A DNA stretch of 64,000 bases from Chryseobacterium sp. W4I1. Lineage in GTDB: Bacteria; Bacteroidota; Bacteroidia; Flavobacteriales; Weeksellaceae. Shown piece by piece: positions 23,385 through 32,979 of this stretch. A program made the translations under genes and the position numbers. The stretch is from NCBI RefSeq assembly GCF_030816115.1, contig NZ_JAUSXQ010000001.1:3949001-4013000 (forward strand). Direction: 5' to 3'. The notes beneath the pieces are model-generated. The model was not told the origin of the DNA. It saw only the letters and a list, made by a program, of their open reading frames with translations, and ran no database searches. Each line of letters begins with the position of its first letter. The stretch's first letter is position 1.

Positions 23385-24302
23385 TTATCTTCCGAAACTG
23401 TCGTATTTATCCTCTGCATATTTGATGAAACGGTTCAGCAATGCCACATTGTCTTTTTCAATTAAGGAAAGCTCTTTGTCTACATTGCTAGAAACAGGAA
23501 TGTACCAATCTGTCTGCTCAAAGAAATGTCTGTAAGTTTCCTTTTTAAAAGAATAGCCATGTCTTGCAAAAACAGCATTTTTGATGATCTCAAGATCTAT
23601 TTTGCGTAAATTTTTCAGGTCTTTTTCGGTAAGTTTCTGCTTAGAGGCATTCAGTTTAAAGATCGCTTCAGAAGCCACTCTGTTTTTAGAAGTCGTATAG
23701 CTTTCAGTCTTTCCGGTTTCTTCATCCGTATATTTTTCTACAAAATCCTTCGGATTTGACCAATCTACTAAGTCAGAATCCTTATCCAGCATGAAATTCG
23801 GATTATAAACAAATTCTTTCTTAGATATTTTAATCGTTTTTAAGGGGGATTTTACAGCTGTTTTATTAAATGCATTCCATTTTCCCGTAATACTGTCTCC
23901 GCTTAATTTCACTTCAAATCTTCCGTCTGTTTTGTCATTTCCGGGCTCATCCAAAACAAAAGATTTAGTACTTTCATTAAATATCCCTCTGAAAGGGCGC
24001 TGATTTCCATTCACGATGCTTTGTCCGTAAACACTGTCTTTGGTAATTCTATTGATCTTCAGAGAAATTCTCTTATTGACAAAATCCTCATATTCCTCGC
24101 CATCTTCAGAAGTAATCATTTCTTTTCCGGCGAAATCGCCCATATAAATTCCGTAATATTCTTTATAGATCTCAGGAACTACAGCAGAATCCTTTTTTGC
24201 GATTACGGAATCCTTTCCTGTTTCAGTAATTTTTCCATCTTTCTTACAGCTTAGCAAAGAAACCGCGAGTAAAGAGGCAAGAGTGTAATTTAAAATTTTC
24301 AT
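23385..24302 (-). CDS. YARHG-domain lipoprotein
   Basis: This 305-residue protein has a short signal with lipobox Cys19 (VSLLSC), so it is a lipoprotein. The N-terminal half (YYGIYMGDFAG to GDSITGKWNAF) looks like a small beta-barrel seen in Bacteroidetes lipoproteins. Near residues 225-290, LRKIDLEIIKNAVFARHGYSFKKETYRHFFEQTDWY is the YARHG extracellular domain, in which FARHGY is the namesake motif. It begins four bases inside the DUF2306 gene upstream and precedes the TonB-C-like gene by 10 bases. They probably form one transcript. Function unknown. Confidence 0.85.
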   Translation of the reverse strand: MKILNYTLASLLAVSLLSCKKDGKITETGKDSVIAKKDSAVVPEIYKEYYGIYMGDFAGKEMITSEDGEEYEDFVNKRISLKINRITKDSVYGQSIVNGNQRPFRGIFNESTKSFVLDEPGNDKTDGRFEVKLSGDSITGKWNAFNKTAVKSPLKTIKISKKEFVYNPNFMLDKDSDLVDWSNPKDFVEKYTDEETGKTESYTTSKNRVASEAIFKLNASKQKLTEKDLKNLRKIDLEIIKNAVFARHGYSFKKETYRHFFEQTDWYIPVSSNVDKELSLIEKDNVALLNRFIKYAEDKYDSFGR

Positions 24303-24937
24303 AGATGTTTTTTTGTGATTAAATATTCAATTAAAAAGATATTCGGAATCCAGCCCAGCCATGCAATGATTTGATAAACATCCATAGGATTGGGGTGGAA
24401 TAAATATACAATAATTACTTTCCAGATTCTTAAACTAAGAGCAGATAAAGTGAGTGCAAAACTACGCCACATCCACTGCTTGTGTTCTTTAAACTTTTTT
24501 TGTCTTGCAGATTGATAGGCTTTGTAGGTAGTAAACCACCACAGAGAACCTAAAATAATGAAGGAAACCTTAGAAAGAAAACCTCCATTGGCAAAAATTC
24601 CCATATAAATTCCTGACGGTGCAGCCAGGATCAGAATTAAAAATATATAGACCTTACCAATATTCCTGTGAAAGCTTTTTAATCCGAAATCTTTTCTCAG
24701 GATCGCCAGAAATCCGGAAAACAGTACAAAAATACTGGTGTAAACATGTGTATAAAAAAACGTAAGATATTCCGGTCTGTCTATTACTTCCGTTTGTTTA
24801 ATCATCAGAAAACTCACATTGGGATTAAATGGAATATATTCTAGTGTAATTTTAAGCATGAGCCAAAAAAAATATCCAAACCCCATAATTAAAAGAGCTC
24901 TAAAAAAGGGAGAAGTATGTTTTTGGAACGTAGACAT
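24299..24937 (-). CDS. DUF2306 membrane protein
   Basis: This 212-residue inner-membrane protein shows several helices, including ALLIMGFGYFFWLMLKITL and TSIFVLFSGFLAILRKDFG. The family-typical HRNIGKVYIFLILILAAPSG and KEHKQWMWRSFALTLSALSLRI follow. Histidines in HRNIGK and KEHKQWM may bind heme or another cofactor, which is a guess. It is encoded upstream of the YARHG lipoprotein with a four-base overlap and downstream of a TonB-C-like gene. Function unknown. Confidence 0.82.
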   Translation of the reverse strand: MSTFQKHTSPFFRALLIMGFGYFFWLMLKITLEYIPFNPNVSFLMIKQTEVIDRPEYLTFFYTHVYTSIFVLFSGFLAILRKDFGLKSFHRNIGKVYIFLILILAAPSGIYMGIFANGGFLSKVSFIILGSLWWFTTYKAYQSARQKKFKEHKQWMWRSFALTLSALSLRIWKVIIVYLFHPNPMDVYQIIAWLGWIPNIFLIEYLITKKHL

Positions 24938-24942
24938 TTTAT

Positions 24943-25353
24943 TTAATCGAAATTAAGTATAAAAGGCAGATTATACCAGGTCAGCACCTGATACCCTTTG
25001 TATTCTGCAGGAGTCCATTTTGTTTTCACAGATGTAATGGCTCTTTCCACCTCTCTATTAAATTCTACGTTTTCGCCTGTTACTGTAATTTTTTCAATAT
25101 CACCATTAATATTAACTGCGAATCGTGCATTAGAATGTATTTTTCCTTTTACTCCTTTTATGCGGTTTGCTTTTATTTTTGATGCTACCGTATTGCTGAA
25201 TGCAGCAATGCCTCCGGGATATTCTGCTGGTTTAGCATCTTCCGGAACATACTTAGAACGGTCTTCCGGTGAAGTTTTTACAGTTTCCTGTGTTTGCGAA
25301 AATACAGTTGCCGAAATTAATAATAAACTGAATAAAATTATTTTTTTCATCAT
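24943..25353 (-). CDS. Secreted TonB C-terminal-like small protein
   Basis: This 136-residue protein has a signal peptide (KKIILFSLLLISATVFSQ) and a single domain with AEYPGGIAAFSNTVASKI, ARFAVNINGDIEKITVTG and the end LPFILNFD. It resembles the TonB C-terminal fold without any inner-membrane anchor. It overlaps the BaiN-type gene by four bases, and the DUF2306 gene follows five bases after its stop, so a transcript running from 26.6 to 22.96 kb is likely. Such orphan TonB-C domains are common in Bacteroidetes. Their task is not known. Confidence 0.75.
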   Translation of the reverse strand: MMKKIILFSLLLISATVFSQTQETVKTSPEDRSKYVPEDAKPAEYPGGIAAFSNTVASKIKANRIKGVKGKIHSNARFAVNINGDIEKITVTGENVEFNREVERAITSVKTKWTPAEYKGYQVLTWYNLPFILNFD

Positions 25354-26555
25354 GATAAGCTATTTAAATGTTGTGCAATTAGCCATCCTTCACTCCAGCA
25401 TGCCTGGAAATTGAAACCTCCCGTCACCGCATCAATGTTCAGAACTTCTCCGGCAATGTGGAAATTCGGTAGAAGTTTAGAGGACATGTTTTTGAAGTTA
25501 ATTTCCTTTAAATCAATGCCTCCAGCGGTTACAAACTCGTCTTTAAAAGTTGATTTTCCTGTGACCTTCAGTTTTTTCCTGCAAAGATTTTCAAGGATCT
25601 TCTGCATTTCTTTTCCTGAAATATTGGACATCTGCTTATTCAGGTCAACCTTTGAAACTTCTAATATTTTCTGCCAGAACCTGTTGGTGATATCAAATAT
25701 TTTAGATTGGCCGATTGTCTTTTTCGGGTTGGACTGTTTGAAGTTGTGGAAACTTTCTTCTGCTTCATCCAAAGTAGTTGAAATAAAATTCACTTCAATT
25801 TCAAAATTATATTTCAATCTCGCCAGGCTTAAGGCTTCCCATGCTGAAATTTTTAAAACGGCAGGTCCCGAAAGCCCCCAATGGGTGATCAGTAAAGGAC
25901 CGCTTTCTTCTGTTTTAAGGGAAGGAATTGAAATTTCTGCATTTTCAAAGCTCGTTCCGGGAAGATCTTTAAGTAAGTCATCCTTAATATTGAATGTAAA
26001 AAGTGATGGAACAAGAGGAATAATCTTATGGCCCAGATTTTCAACAATCTTTAGTGATTTTGGGGAACTTCCTGTTGTATAAACGATATAATCCGCTTCA
26101 AAATCACCTAAACTTGTTTTAACAAGATATTTGTCGTCCTGTTTTTCAATATCTTTTACAGAGCATTTTGTTTTGACCTCTGCTTTTTTATTCTGAATTT
26201 CATGCAGGAAAGTATTGATAATCGTCTGTGAGGAATTGCTTTCCGGAAATGTTCTGTTATCATTTTCAATTTTCAAAGAAACATTACGCTGATCGAACCA
26301 CTCCATAGTATCTCCCGGCTGAAATTTTGTGAAAACACTAAGTAATTCCTTATTGCCACGGGGGTAAAACTGAACCAATTCTTTTGGGTCGAAACACGCA
26401 TGCGTCACATTGCAGCGGCCACCGCCTGAAATCTTTACCTTCTGAAGCACATCCGAGTTCTGTTCCAGGATGATGATTTTGTATTTTTTTTCGTCAAGAT
26501 TCGATGCGCAGAAAAAGCCTGCGGCACCGCCTCCGATAATAATGATCTGTTTCAT
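25350..26555 (-). CDS. BaiN/HI0933-family NAD(P)/FAD-dependent oxidoreductase
   Basis: This 401-residue cytosolic flavoprotein has the FAD-binding IIIGGGAAGFFCASNL at the N-terminus, the family motif KVKISGGGRCNVTH, and a late GGFNFQACWSEGWLIAQHL segment that closes the FAD site. THWGLSGPAVLKISAW is another HI0933 hallmark. The family includes the bile-acid enzyme BaiN and proteins without known substrate, so the name is family-level only. A good -7 box is found upstream on the reverse strand. Confidence 0.93.
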   Translation of the reverse strand: MKQIIIIGGGAAGFFCASNLDEKKYKIIILEQNSDVLQKVKISGGGRCNVTHACFDPKELVQFYPRGNKELLSVFTKFQPGDTMEWFDQRNVSLKIENDNRTFPESNSSQTIINTFLHEIQNKKAEVKTKCSVKDIEKQDDKYLVKTSLGDFEADYIVYTTGSSPKSLKIVENLGHKIIPLVPSLFTFNIKDDLLKDLPGTSFENAEISIPSLKTEESGPLLITHWGLSGPAVLKISAWEALSLARLKYNFEIEVNFISTTLDEAEESFHNFKQSNPKKTIGQSKIFDITNRFWQKILEVSKVDLNKQMSNISGKEMQKILENLCRKKLKVTGKSTFKDEFVTAGGIDLKEINFKNMSSKLLPNFHIAGEVLNIDAVTGGFNFQACWSEGWLIAQHLNSLS

Positions 26556-26589
26556 GTAATGGTAATCCTATGCTGAAGATTATATTTTT

Positions 26590-26597
26590 CAAAAGTA
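26590..26597 (-). promoter_or_regulatory. -7 promoter box of the BaiN-type operon
   Basis: The reverse strand reads TACTTTTG, matching TAnnTTTG, 34 bases before the start codon. The -33 element is not clear. Confidence 0.4.
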
Positions 26598-26669
26598 CAA
26601 TTTTTATAAACCATCTTATTTGAGTAATTTTGAAGAATATAATTTAATCATACTAAAAACGACTTTTAC

Positions 26670-27164
26670 ATGATTTTTTACCATAAATTCGAAGTACGCT
26701 GGAGTGATCTTGATGCGAACAAGCACTTAGCCAATTCATCATATGTACAGTATTGTGCACAGTCCAGAATGGCCTTTATGACCAAAGAAAAAATGGGCGT
26801 TACCCAATTGAGCCGATGGGGGATCGGTCCGGTGATCATGCATGAAAGATATTCTTTCTTCAAAGAGATCTATGCAGACCAGACGGTTATTGTAAGTCTT
26901 GAGATTGACGGATGTTCAGAAGATTCTTCCATCTACAGGTTTGTTCATAAATTCTATACCCCAGATGGAATACACTGCGCAACTGCTGAAGCTACGGGCG
27001 TATGGATCGATATGATGCTGAGAAAAATGACAACCCCGCCGGATGATGTGGTAGAAGCAATGAATAAATATAAAAGCCCGGAAACGGTTGTAATGACCAG
27101 AGAAGACTTTAAAAAACTTCCTTTCCGTCCGGATAATGTAGATCCCGCAGAATTTACTAAATAA
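26670..27164 (+). CDS. Acyl-CoA thioesterase, hotdog (4HBT) family
   Basis: This 164-residue cytosolic protein has the 4HBT opening FEVRWSDLDANKHLANSSYVQ with the catalytic Asp in the D-x-N-x-H-like segment, followed by YCAQSRMAFM. The hotdog helix and strands continue through VIMHERYSFFKEIYADQTV and ATAEATGVWIDM. It would hydrolyse acyl-CoA thioesters. It lies upstream of thiL with a 60-base gap. The exact chain-length preference is unknown. Confidence 0.88.
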   Translation: MIFYHKFEVRWSDLDANKHLANSSYVQYCAQSRMAFMTKEKMGVTQLSRWGIGPVIMHERYSFFKEIYADQTVIVSLEIDGCSEDSSIYRFVHKFYTPDGIHCATAEATGVWIDMMLRKMTTPPDDVVEAMNKYKSPETVVMTREDFKKLPFRPDNVDPAEFTK

Positions 27165-27224
27165 GGTTCAAAGTTCAGTGTTTGATCGTCAATACATTGA
27201 ACATTTTACAAAAAAGAAAAAATT

Positions 27225-28289
27225 ATGTTTGAAGATAAATCACAGGAACTGACTCCAATCTCTAAATTAGGAGAATTCGGGCTTATAAAGCACCTTACCC
27301 AGCACTTTCCGATTTCCAACGAGTCTTCGGAACTGGGAGTGGGAGACGATGCCGCCGTTATTAATCCCGGGAATAAAAAGGTAGTTCTTACCACAGATGT
27401 TCTTGCAGAAGGCGTTCACTTTAATTTAGGCTATGTTCCTTTAAAACATTTAGGATACAAGGCTGTTGTAGTGAATCTGAGTGATATTGCCGCAATGAAT
27501 GCTGTGCCGACACAGATTTTGGTTTCAATGGCCGTCTCCAACCGTTTTCCGGTAGAAGCTTTAGAAGAAATCTACTCAGGAATCCAGGCTGCCTGTGCAA
27601 GATATAAGGTAGATCTGATAGGTGGAGATACCACAAGCTCCAATTCAGGCTTAGTGATGAGTATTACTGCCGTAGGAATCGAGAATGATGAAAATATTGT
27701 AAAAAGAAGTGGAGCTAAACCCAATGATCTGCTGGTAGTAAGCGGTGATCTTGGTGGTGCTTATATGGGACTTCAGATTCTTGAGAGGGAACACGCTGTT
27801 TTCCTTGCAGATCCCAATATGCAGCCTGAAATGGAAGGTTATGATTACATTCTGGAAAGACAGCTTAAACCTGAAGCAAGAACTGATGTGAAAACAATCC
27901 TGGAAGAATTGGACATTAAACCCACTTCTATGATCGATATTTCTGACGGTCTGGCTTCTGAGATCCTTCATCTTTCTGACCAGTCCAAAACAGGATTCAG
28001 ACTGTATGAGGAGAAAATCCCAATGGACAGTCTTACCATTTCCACGGCAGATGAAATGAATCTTAATCCCGTAATGACAGCATTAAGTGGGGGCGAAGAT
28101 TATGAGCTTCTGTTCACCATTTCTCCGAATGATTTTGATAAAATTAAAAACCACCCGGATTTTACTATTATCGGGCATGCTGTTGAAAATGAAGAAGGTA
28201 ATTATATGGTGGCAAGAGGATCCAATCAATTGGTTCCCCTTACGGCACAAGGCTGGGATGCTTTTTTAAATAACCAGCAAAACGGATAG
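27225..28289 (+). CDS. thiL: Thiamine-monophosphate kinase
   Basis: This 354-residue enzyme phosphorylates thiamine phosphate to thiamine diphosphate with ATP. The PurM-like fold is visible. The opening has LGEFGLIKHLTQHF and GVGDDAAVINPG with the metal-binding aspartates. DLIGGDTTSSNSGLVMSITAVG, VVSGDLGGAYMGLQ and SMIDISDGLASEILHLS follow, and then ALSGGEDYELLFT. Length is at the upper end for ThiL. It ends ahead of a strong terminator. Confidence 0.95.
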   Translation: MFEDKSQELTPISKLGEFGLIKHLTQHFPISNESSELGVGDDAAVINPGNKKVVLTTDVLAEGVHFNLGYVPLKHLGYKAVVVNLSDIAAMNAVPTQILVSMAVSNRFPVEALEEIYSGIQAACARYKVDLIGGDTTSSNSGLVMSITAVGIENDENIVKRSGAKPNDLLVVSGDLGGAYMGLQILEREHAVFLADPNMQPEMEGYDYILERQLKPEARTDVKTILEELDIKPTSMIDISDGLASEILHLSDQSKTGFRLYEEKIPMDSLTISTADEMNLNPVMTALSGGEDYELLFTISPNDFDKIKNHPDFTIIGHAVENEEGNYMVARGSNQLVPLTAQGWDAFLNNQQNG

Positions 28290-28314
28290 GCTTATAATTA
28301 ATTTTGAATATTGT

Positions 28315-28346
28315 AAAAAACCACAGCACTTTTGCTGTGGTTTTTG
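28315..28346 (+). terminator. Terminator after thiL
   Basis: AAAAAACCACAGCA pairs with TGCTGTGGTTTTT around CTTT, a perfect stem that ends in a T-run. Being symmetric, it could work on both strands, but only thiL approaches it. Confidence 0.92.
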
Positions 28347-28374
28347 TTTATTTGATGAGGTAAAAATTTGTGAT

Positions 28375-28821
28375 ATGAAATATATAAAATTCATCTTACT
28401 GTTTCTTGTTTTTATTGGATCCATCCTGTATATAACTAAAAAAGGGGCAAAAGAATACACCGATACCAATGCCGTTTTAAAAAATGGAGTTGTCTTTGAA
28501 GGGACTGTTACGGATATAAAAAGATCTCATAATCATGGTTTTGGAGTATTGTCTGTCAATGTTTCTAACTCAAATGTAAACGAATTTTCAAAAGAATTAA
28601 AACACGGAATATATCCTTACCGCATCAAAGGTAAAAAAGCGGAAATTTATTTGCCGATCTATATTGAAAGAGAAATTGGTGACCGTATTAAATTAATTTC
28701 TGACCGGGAAATTATTTACTATAAAGGGAAAAAATCCGAAGATAAAGGAGAAGTTTATATTATTACAAATCCTTCAGATATAAATTTCGCTAAAGAAAAT
28801 GCAATATTTAATAAGGAATAA
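28375..28821 (+). CDS. Hypothetical protein with N-terminal membrane segment
   Basis: I do not recognise this 148-residue protein. It begins with one hydrophobic helix (KYIKFILLFLVFIGSILYI), then a hydrophilic extracytoplasmic domain containing NGVVFEGTVTDIKRSHNHGFGVLSVNV, PYRIKGKKAEIYLPI and EREIGDRIKLISDREIIYYKG. The strand-rich pattern could be a small OB- or SH3-like beta-barrel. It comes four bases before the AraC-type gene, so the two are probably co-transcribed. No catalytic residues are evident. Confidence 0.7.
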   Translation: MKYIKFILLFLVFIGSILYITKKGAKEYTDTNAVLKNGVVFEGTVTDIKRSHNHGFGVLSVNVSNSNVNEFSKELKHGIYPYRIKGKKAEIYLPIYIEREIGDRIKLISDREIIYYKGKKSEDKGEVYIITNPSDINFAKENAIFNKE

Positions 28822-28824
28822 AAA

Positions 28825-29643
28825 ATGAATCCATCAGAAAAAAATATCCCTGTCCATCACCTCACTTCTGAACAGTTTCAGCTGATGACACTTGATACTG
28901 GGCACCCGGAGAATTTTAATGATATTCATAGGCACAATTTCTTTGAGATCATCTGGTTTAATGAGGTAAAAGAAGACAGCAGTCTGGAACTGGATTTTGA
29001 AAAGCACCCTCTTAGGAATAACCAAATTTGTATCATTGCACCTGGACAGGTATTCAATATGAAACTGAGAGGTGAAAAAGGCTATGTTCTTGCGGTAAGC
29101 AGAGAGATTTTTAAAGAAGCCTGCGATATAGAAACAATTCTCACGGGCGGAACAGCACCTTTTACCTTAGATTTACAAAGCGGAAAAACCTGTAACACGA
29201 TTATAAGACTAATGGAAGAAGAATATCATACTACTTCCAGAATCAATCTGCTAAAAACCTATCTGAAGGCTTTCTGCATCGTTATTACAGAACAGATCAG
29301 CCTTCAGGACCCTATGATTCATGACAGACAACGGATTCAGGAGCTGATCAAGCTAATAGAGGAACATTATATTGCTCAGAGAGAGACTCCTTTCTATGCA
29401 GATCAGTTAAAGATCAGCACTCACTATCTCAATGATATTGTCCGTTTTTCCAGAGGAACGACTGTGAAAAAAATGATCGCACAGCGGCTGTTGCTTGAAG
29501 CGAAAAGAGAGCTTAGTTTTGGGGCGTTAACTGTTAAAGAAATTGCTTTTAAACTGGGATTTGGGGATGCTTCCTATTTCTCCCGTTTTTTCAAAAAGCA
29601 TAGTGGACAAAATCCTGAGGCTTTCAAATGTAAAAAAGATTAA
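28825..29643 (+). CDS. AraC family transcriptional regulator
   Basis: This 272-residue regulator has an N-terminal cupin-like sensor region (FNDIHRHNFFEIIWFNEV, a typical AraC-binding fold) and a C-terminal double helix-turn-helix. The DNA-binding half shows YADQLKISTHYLNDIVRFSRG and ERELS-like FGALTVKEIAFKLGFGDASYFSRFFKKHSGQNPEAFK. It is followed, after 178 bases, by a broken MFS exporter gene that it may once have controlled. Such AraC-MFS pairs are frequent in flavobacteria. The inducer is unknown. Confidence 0.93.
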   Translation: MNPSEKNIPVHHLTSEQFQLMTLDTGHPENFNDIHRHNFFEIIWFNEVKEDSSLELDFEKHPLRNNQICIIAPGQVFNMKLRGEKGYVLAVSREIFKEACDIETILTGGTAPFTLDLQSGKTCNTIIRLMEEEYHTTSRINLLKTYLKAFCIVITEQISLQDPMIHDRQRIQELIKLIEEHYIAQRETPFYADQLKISTHYLNDIVRFSRGTTVKKMIAQRLLLEAKRELSFGALTVKEIAFKLGFGDASYFSRFFKKHSGQNPEAFKCKKD

Positions 29644-29821
29644 TCTTCAAAATGTTCAGTTTAAAGGTTTTAAAATAGACAATATTTTAAAGAATAAAAA
29701 AATAATCTTCACTTTGTGCTGGTATCCCTTCAGTTATTGTATTGAAAGATATTGCTTTTTAAAAGACTTTTGCAGGCAGAAAAATCGCTTATGCGGTTAA
29801 GTTCTGATTTTACCCTGTTTT

Positions 29822-31050
29822 ATGAAAAATTTAAACATCGTAGTGTTTATCCTGGCACTGCTCAACACTTTGGAATCACTGAGTATAGACCTTTACCTGC
29901 CCGCATTCCCCAATATGGCACAGATCTTTCAAACTGATATCGGACATATTCAGATCTCAATTTCTGTGTTTTTTGCAGGATTTGCCTTCGGACAGTTACT
30001 TTGGGGACCATTATCTGACAGAACGGGACGTAAACCAATGCTGTATTGTGGCCTTTTACTTTTCATTGTTGGAGCTGCAGCCATATTTTTTACAGAAAAC
30101 ATTTATGTATTGTGGGCAATGCGTTTTCTGCAAGCATTCGGAGGAAGCGCAGGCATTGTGATAGGCCGTGCCATTGTAATTGATCTTTATGATAAGAAAA
30201 GATCCGTTGCCATTTTCTCTCAGCAATCACAGATCAGTGGTATTGCTCCAATCATTGCTCCTTTACTGGGAAGTGTCTTCCTCAAATTCTGGGGATGGAA
30301 CAGTTCCTTTGCTTTTCTCGGGATATTAGGACTCATCACCTTTTTTATGGTTTATAAATATGTCCCTGAAACCAATTCAAGAGCTTCTTTGCCTGATACC
30401 AGTGAAGATGAAAAAAGGTTAAAGGATCATCTTAGAATGATTATTTCCAATAAAGAATTTATTAGCAGCACAATGATCGGAAGTATAGCATTTGCCTCTC
30501 TGATCATCTACATATCCAATGCTCCGTTTTTGTTTATGAAACTTCACGGATTTTCGAGTGGCACTTTTAGTTTGATTTTTGGTTTTAATTCATTGGCCTT
30601 AATAACGGCGGCCTATCTTACTCCTAAATTAATAAAAAGAATAAGAGCGACACTAAGCTTTTATTGGCAGCTACATTCTTACTGCTGGCGGCATGCGGGC
30701 TTCATATCATTATATCAGCTACAGATCTTTCCGTTGTCCTCGAAATTATAATGCTTTATCTCTCATTGCTGGCTATAGGAATTCTGTTTCCTATTACTTC
30801 AGCTCATGCCTTGTCTCCTTTTAAAGAAGGGCGCGGGACAGCGGCAGCTGTAATGGGATTTATGCAACTGATGGTTACTTTTGTACTTTCAGGAATCGCA
30901 GGACTTTTAGAAGCAGATTCTATTATGCCGATGGTTATGATACGGGCAAGTATTGCAGTGATATCGGTCTGGTTTGCTTACCACTCATTTAAAAGTAAGC
31001 AACCTTCTACAGAATCCTTGGGAGAGGAAAGTCCGCAAGAGGCTATTTAA
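29822..31050 (+). pseudogene. Bcr/CflA-type MFS drug exporter, frameshifted
   Basis: The first frame gives an N-terminal 12-TM transporter portion starting MKNLNIVVFILALLNTLES. It has the MFS motif FGQLLWGPLSDRTGRKPM and a QAFGGSAGIVIGRAIVIDLYD loop, as in Bcr/CflA multidrug exporters. At about 30660 the frame changes and the protein would end at 30751 after unrelated residues. The remaining C-terminal part continues in another frame from about 30661 to the TAA at 31048-31050 (AATFLLLAACGLHIIISATD and so on). A loss of one base in the TTTT run at 30659-30662 explains it. Joining the frames gives roughly 409 residues, normal for the family. This could be real decay, phase variation or a read error. 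Confidence 0.85.
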
Positions 31051-31181
31051 ACTAAAAAAACAGAATGCAGTCTTATTAGATTATCCTTCTATTTTTCCGC
31101 TTGGTCATACTATTTATACACTTAATCAAGTAATTTTTGCGAGCAGGCCTCAAAGGTCTCTCTTTGCATAAAATTTAAATT

Positions 31182-32084
31182 ATGAAGAGAAATCTTTTGG
31201 CAGCAGCCTATTGCCTGGTGGGATATTGGGCGAGTGCCCAGTCGGGAATAACTGCCGAACTTAAAACAGAATATATTCCTTTTTCCAGTTATATACGTCC
31301 GGAAGACAGTGTGAAAACCAATTCCAAAAGTAACTTTAAAAGAGCAGATCTTAACCTCAGCATTCCATTGTCAATGAAAAAAGACAGTAGTGGAAGAATA
31401 AAAGCCTGGTCACTTCTGCTGAGTGGGTCTTATGCAAAAATGGCGCATAAAGATTACGAAAGACAGCTTTTTCCTGATCAGATGCTGAATGCACAAGCCG
31501 GAATCCAGCACATGAGACCCTTAGGAAAAAAATGGAGCATGATGATGACCGCATCCGTAGGAGTTTATACTGATATGGAGCAAATAAGTTCTGACGATAT
31601 TCTTGGACAGGGTGGAGTTTTATTTATCAGACATTTTAATCCCAATTTAGCGCTGGGAGGAGGTCCGGTATTGACAACCGCTTTCGGGGTTCCGATGATT
31701 CTTCCGTGGATTTATTTCGACTGGAAAACAAACGGAAAAATTAAATTTAACATCAACTTCCCGGAAGGAATGGAAGCCGGATATCTGTTCTCAGAGAAAT
31801 TTGCTTTAAAAGCCGTCGTAAACCTGAGCGGAATGACGGTAGAAAGAAATAAAGACGGAAAATCCATGCTATTGGGTTACCAACAGATTACAGCAGGAAT
31901 CCGTCCGGAATTAAAGCTTAATGATAAACTCAGCCTTCGGCTTACAGGGGGAACCGCATTATTGAGAAGTTTCAGTGAAAACGACAGGAAGATCAAAAGT
32001 ATTTTCAAAGACAAAAAAATAGATGATCCCAAATTTGCCACTACATTTTATGCAGCCGTATCGTTAAGATGGAATTTACCTTAA
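31182..32084 (+). CDS. Outer-membrane beta-barrel protein, DUF6268-like
   Basis: This 300-residue protein has a signal peptide (KRNLLAAAYCLVGYWASAQ) and repeated amphipathic strands, for example ADLNLSIPLSMKK, AWSLLLSGSYAKMAH and KWSMMMTASVGVYTDM. It ends FYAAVSLRWNLP with an aromatic near the last strand, as in outer-membrane barrels. FNPNLALGGGPVLTTAFGVP also suits DUF6268-type proteins of Bacteroidetes. Possible function is unknown. It converges with the LytTR regulator across a repeat-filled gap. Confidence 0.75.
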   Translation: MKRNLLAAAYCLVGYWASAQSGITAELKTEYIPFSSYIRPEDSVKTNSKSNFKRADLNLSIPLSMKKDSSGRIKAWSLLLSGSYAKMAHKDYERQLFPDQMLNAQAGIQHMRPLGKKWSMMMTASVGVYTDMEQISSDDILGQGGVLFIRHFNPNLALGGGPVLTTAFGVPMILPWIYFDWKTNGKIKFNINFPEGMEAGYLFSEKFALKAVVNLSGMTVERNKDGKSMLLGYQQITAGIRPELKLNDKLSLRLTGGTALLRSFSENDRKIKSIFKDKKIDDPKFATTFYAAVSLRWNLP

Positions 32085-32244
32085 GGGATTAAGATGGAAG
32101 ATGGGGGCGGGGAGATGGAAGTTAATATCCAGCGACTATTTACTTCTAGATTTGATTATTTACATCCTTGTAGATTCAAATGAAAAAGGCAATCATTTAA
32201 TTTCGACTGCAATAGCTTCCCTCTTCCAGCTTCCTTCTTCCTTT
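32085..32244. repeat. Intergenic imperfect inverted repeat between convergent genes, copy 2
   Basis: The left part carries AGATGGAAGATGGGGGCGGG and GAGATGGAAGTTAATAT. The right part carries AGCTTCCCTCTTCCAGCTTCC and more TTCC words. The two ends are loosely complementary in inverted orientation and share the GGAAGATGGAAGT word with the copies at 17241-17402 and 53512-53727. Confidence 0.6.
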
Positions 32245-32979
32245 CTATTTACTAATAAGCTTCTTATACACCACCTGATTGAGCAACTCCTCTTTTCGGG
32301 TACGGGAAATAGGAAGCTCCGTTTTATTGATGAACAGACGGCCGCCTGAAATCATATCAATGTGGATAATGTTGATAAGGAAAGATTTATGGATCCTGAA
32401 AAAATGCTCCGATGGCAGAGATTCTTCAATCGCCTTCATCGTTTGATGGATCACCAGGGATTTATCTTTAAAATGAAGTTTCGTATAATTCTGCATACTT
32501 TCAATGTATAAAATATCAACCCAGGAAACTTTGATGAAGCTGTCAGACTGCCTTACATAAAGAAAAGGATCATCATAAGGAGAATTCTTCTTCAGCTTTT
32601 CGGAGACAATAAACTGCTGCTGAGCCTTATTGACAGCCTGGTAAAAACGGTTAAAAGCAATCGGTTTCAGAAGGTAATCTACAACCTGCAAACGGTATCC
32701 TTCCAACGCATATTCCGAATAAGCGGTTGTCAGAATGCACAAAGGCGGATTTTCCAGCTGTTCCAGGAATTCAAGCCCCGTCAGATAAGGCATATTGATA
32801 TCAAGAAATAAAAGATCAATTTCTTTTTCCTTTACGATGGTATCTGCTTCCAATGCGGTGGCACAGGTTCCTTCAACTGATAAAAAATCAATCTGGTCTG
32901 CCAGTTCTTTAAGGTGGAATCTTGCCAATGGTTCATCATCAATGATCAGGCATTTCATTTTTGGAGTATTATTGTTCAT
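32245..32979 (-). CDS. LytTR-type response regulator
   Basis: This 244-residue regulator has a receiver domain with phosphorylation site Asp60 (LLFLDINMPYLTGLEF) and a C-terminal LytTR DNA-binding domain (about 140-240). The latter shows YIESMQNYTKLHFKDKSLVIHQ, HFFRIHKSFLINI and ISGGRLFINKTELPISRTRK. LytTR domains bind direct repeats upstream of target genes. It is translationally coupled to the histidine kinase that precedes it, with an 11-base overlap. Targets are unknown. Confidence 0.94.
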   Translation of the reverse strand: MNNNTPKMKCLIIDDEPLARFHLKELADQIDFLSVEGTCATALEADTIVKEKEIDLLFLDINMPYLTGLEFLEQLENPPLCILTTAYSEYALEGYRLQVVDYLLKPIAFNRFYQAVNKAQQQFIVSEKLKKNSPYDDPFLYVRQSDSFIKVSWVDILYIESMQNYTKLHFKDKSLVIHQTMKAIEESLPSEHFFRIHKSFLINIIHIDMISGGRLFINKTELPISRTRKEELLNQVVYKKLISK

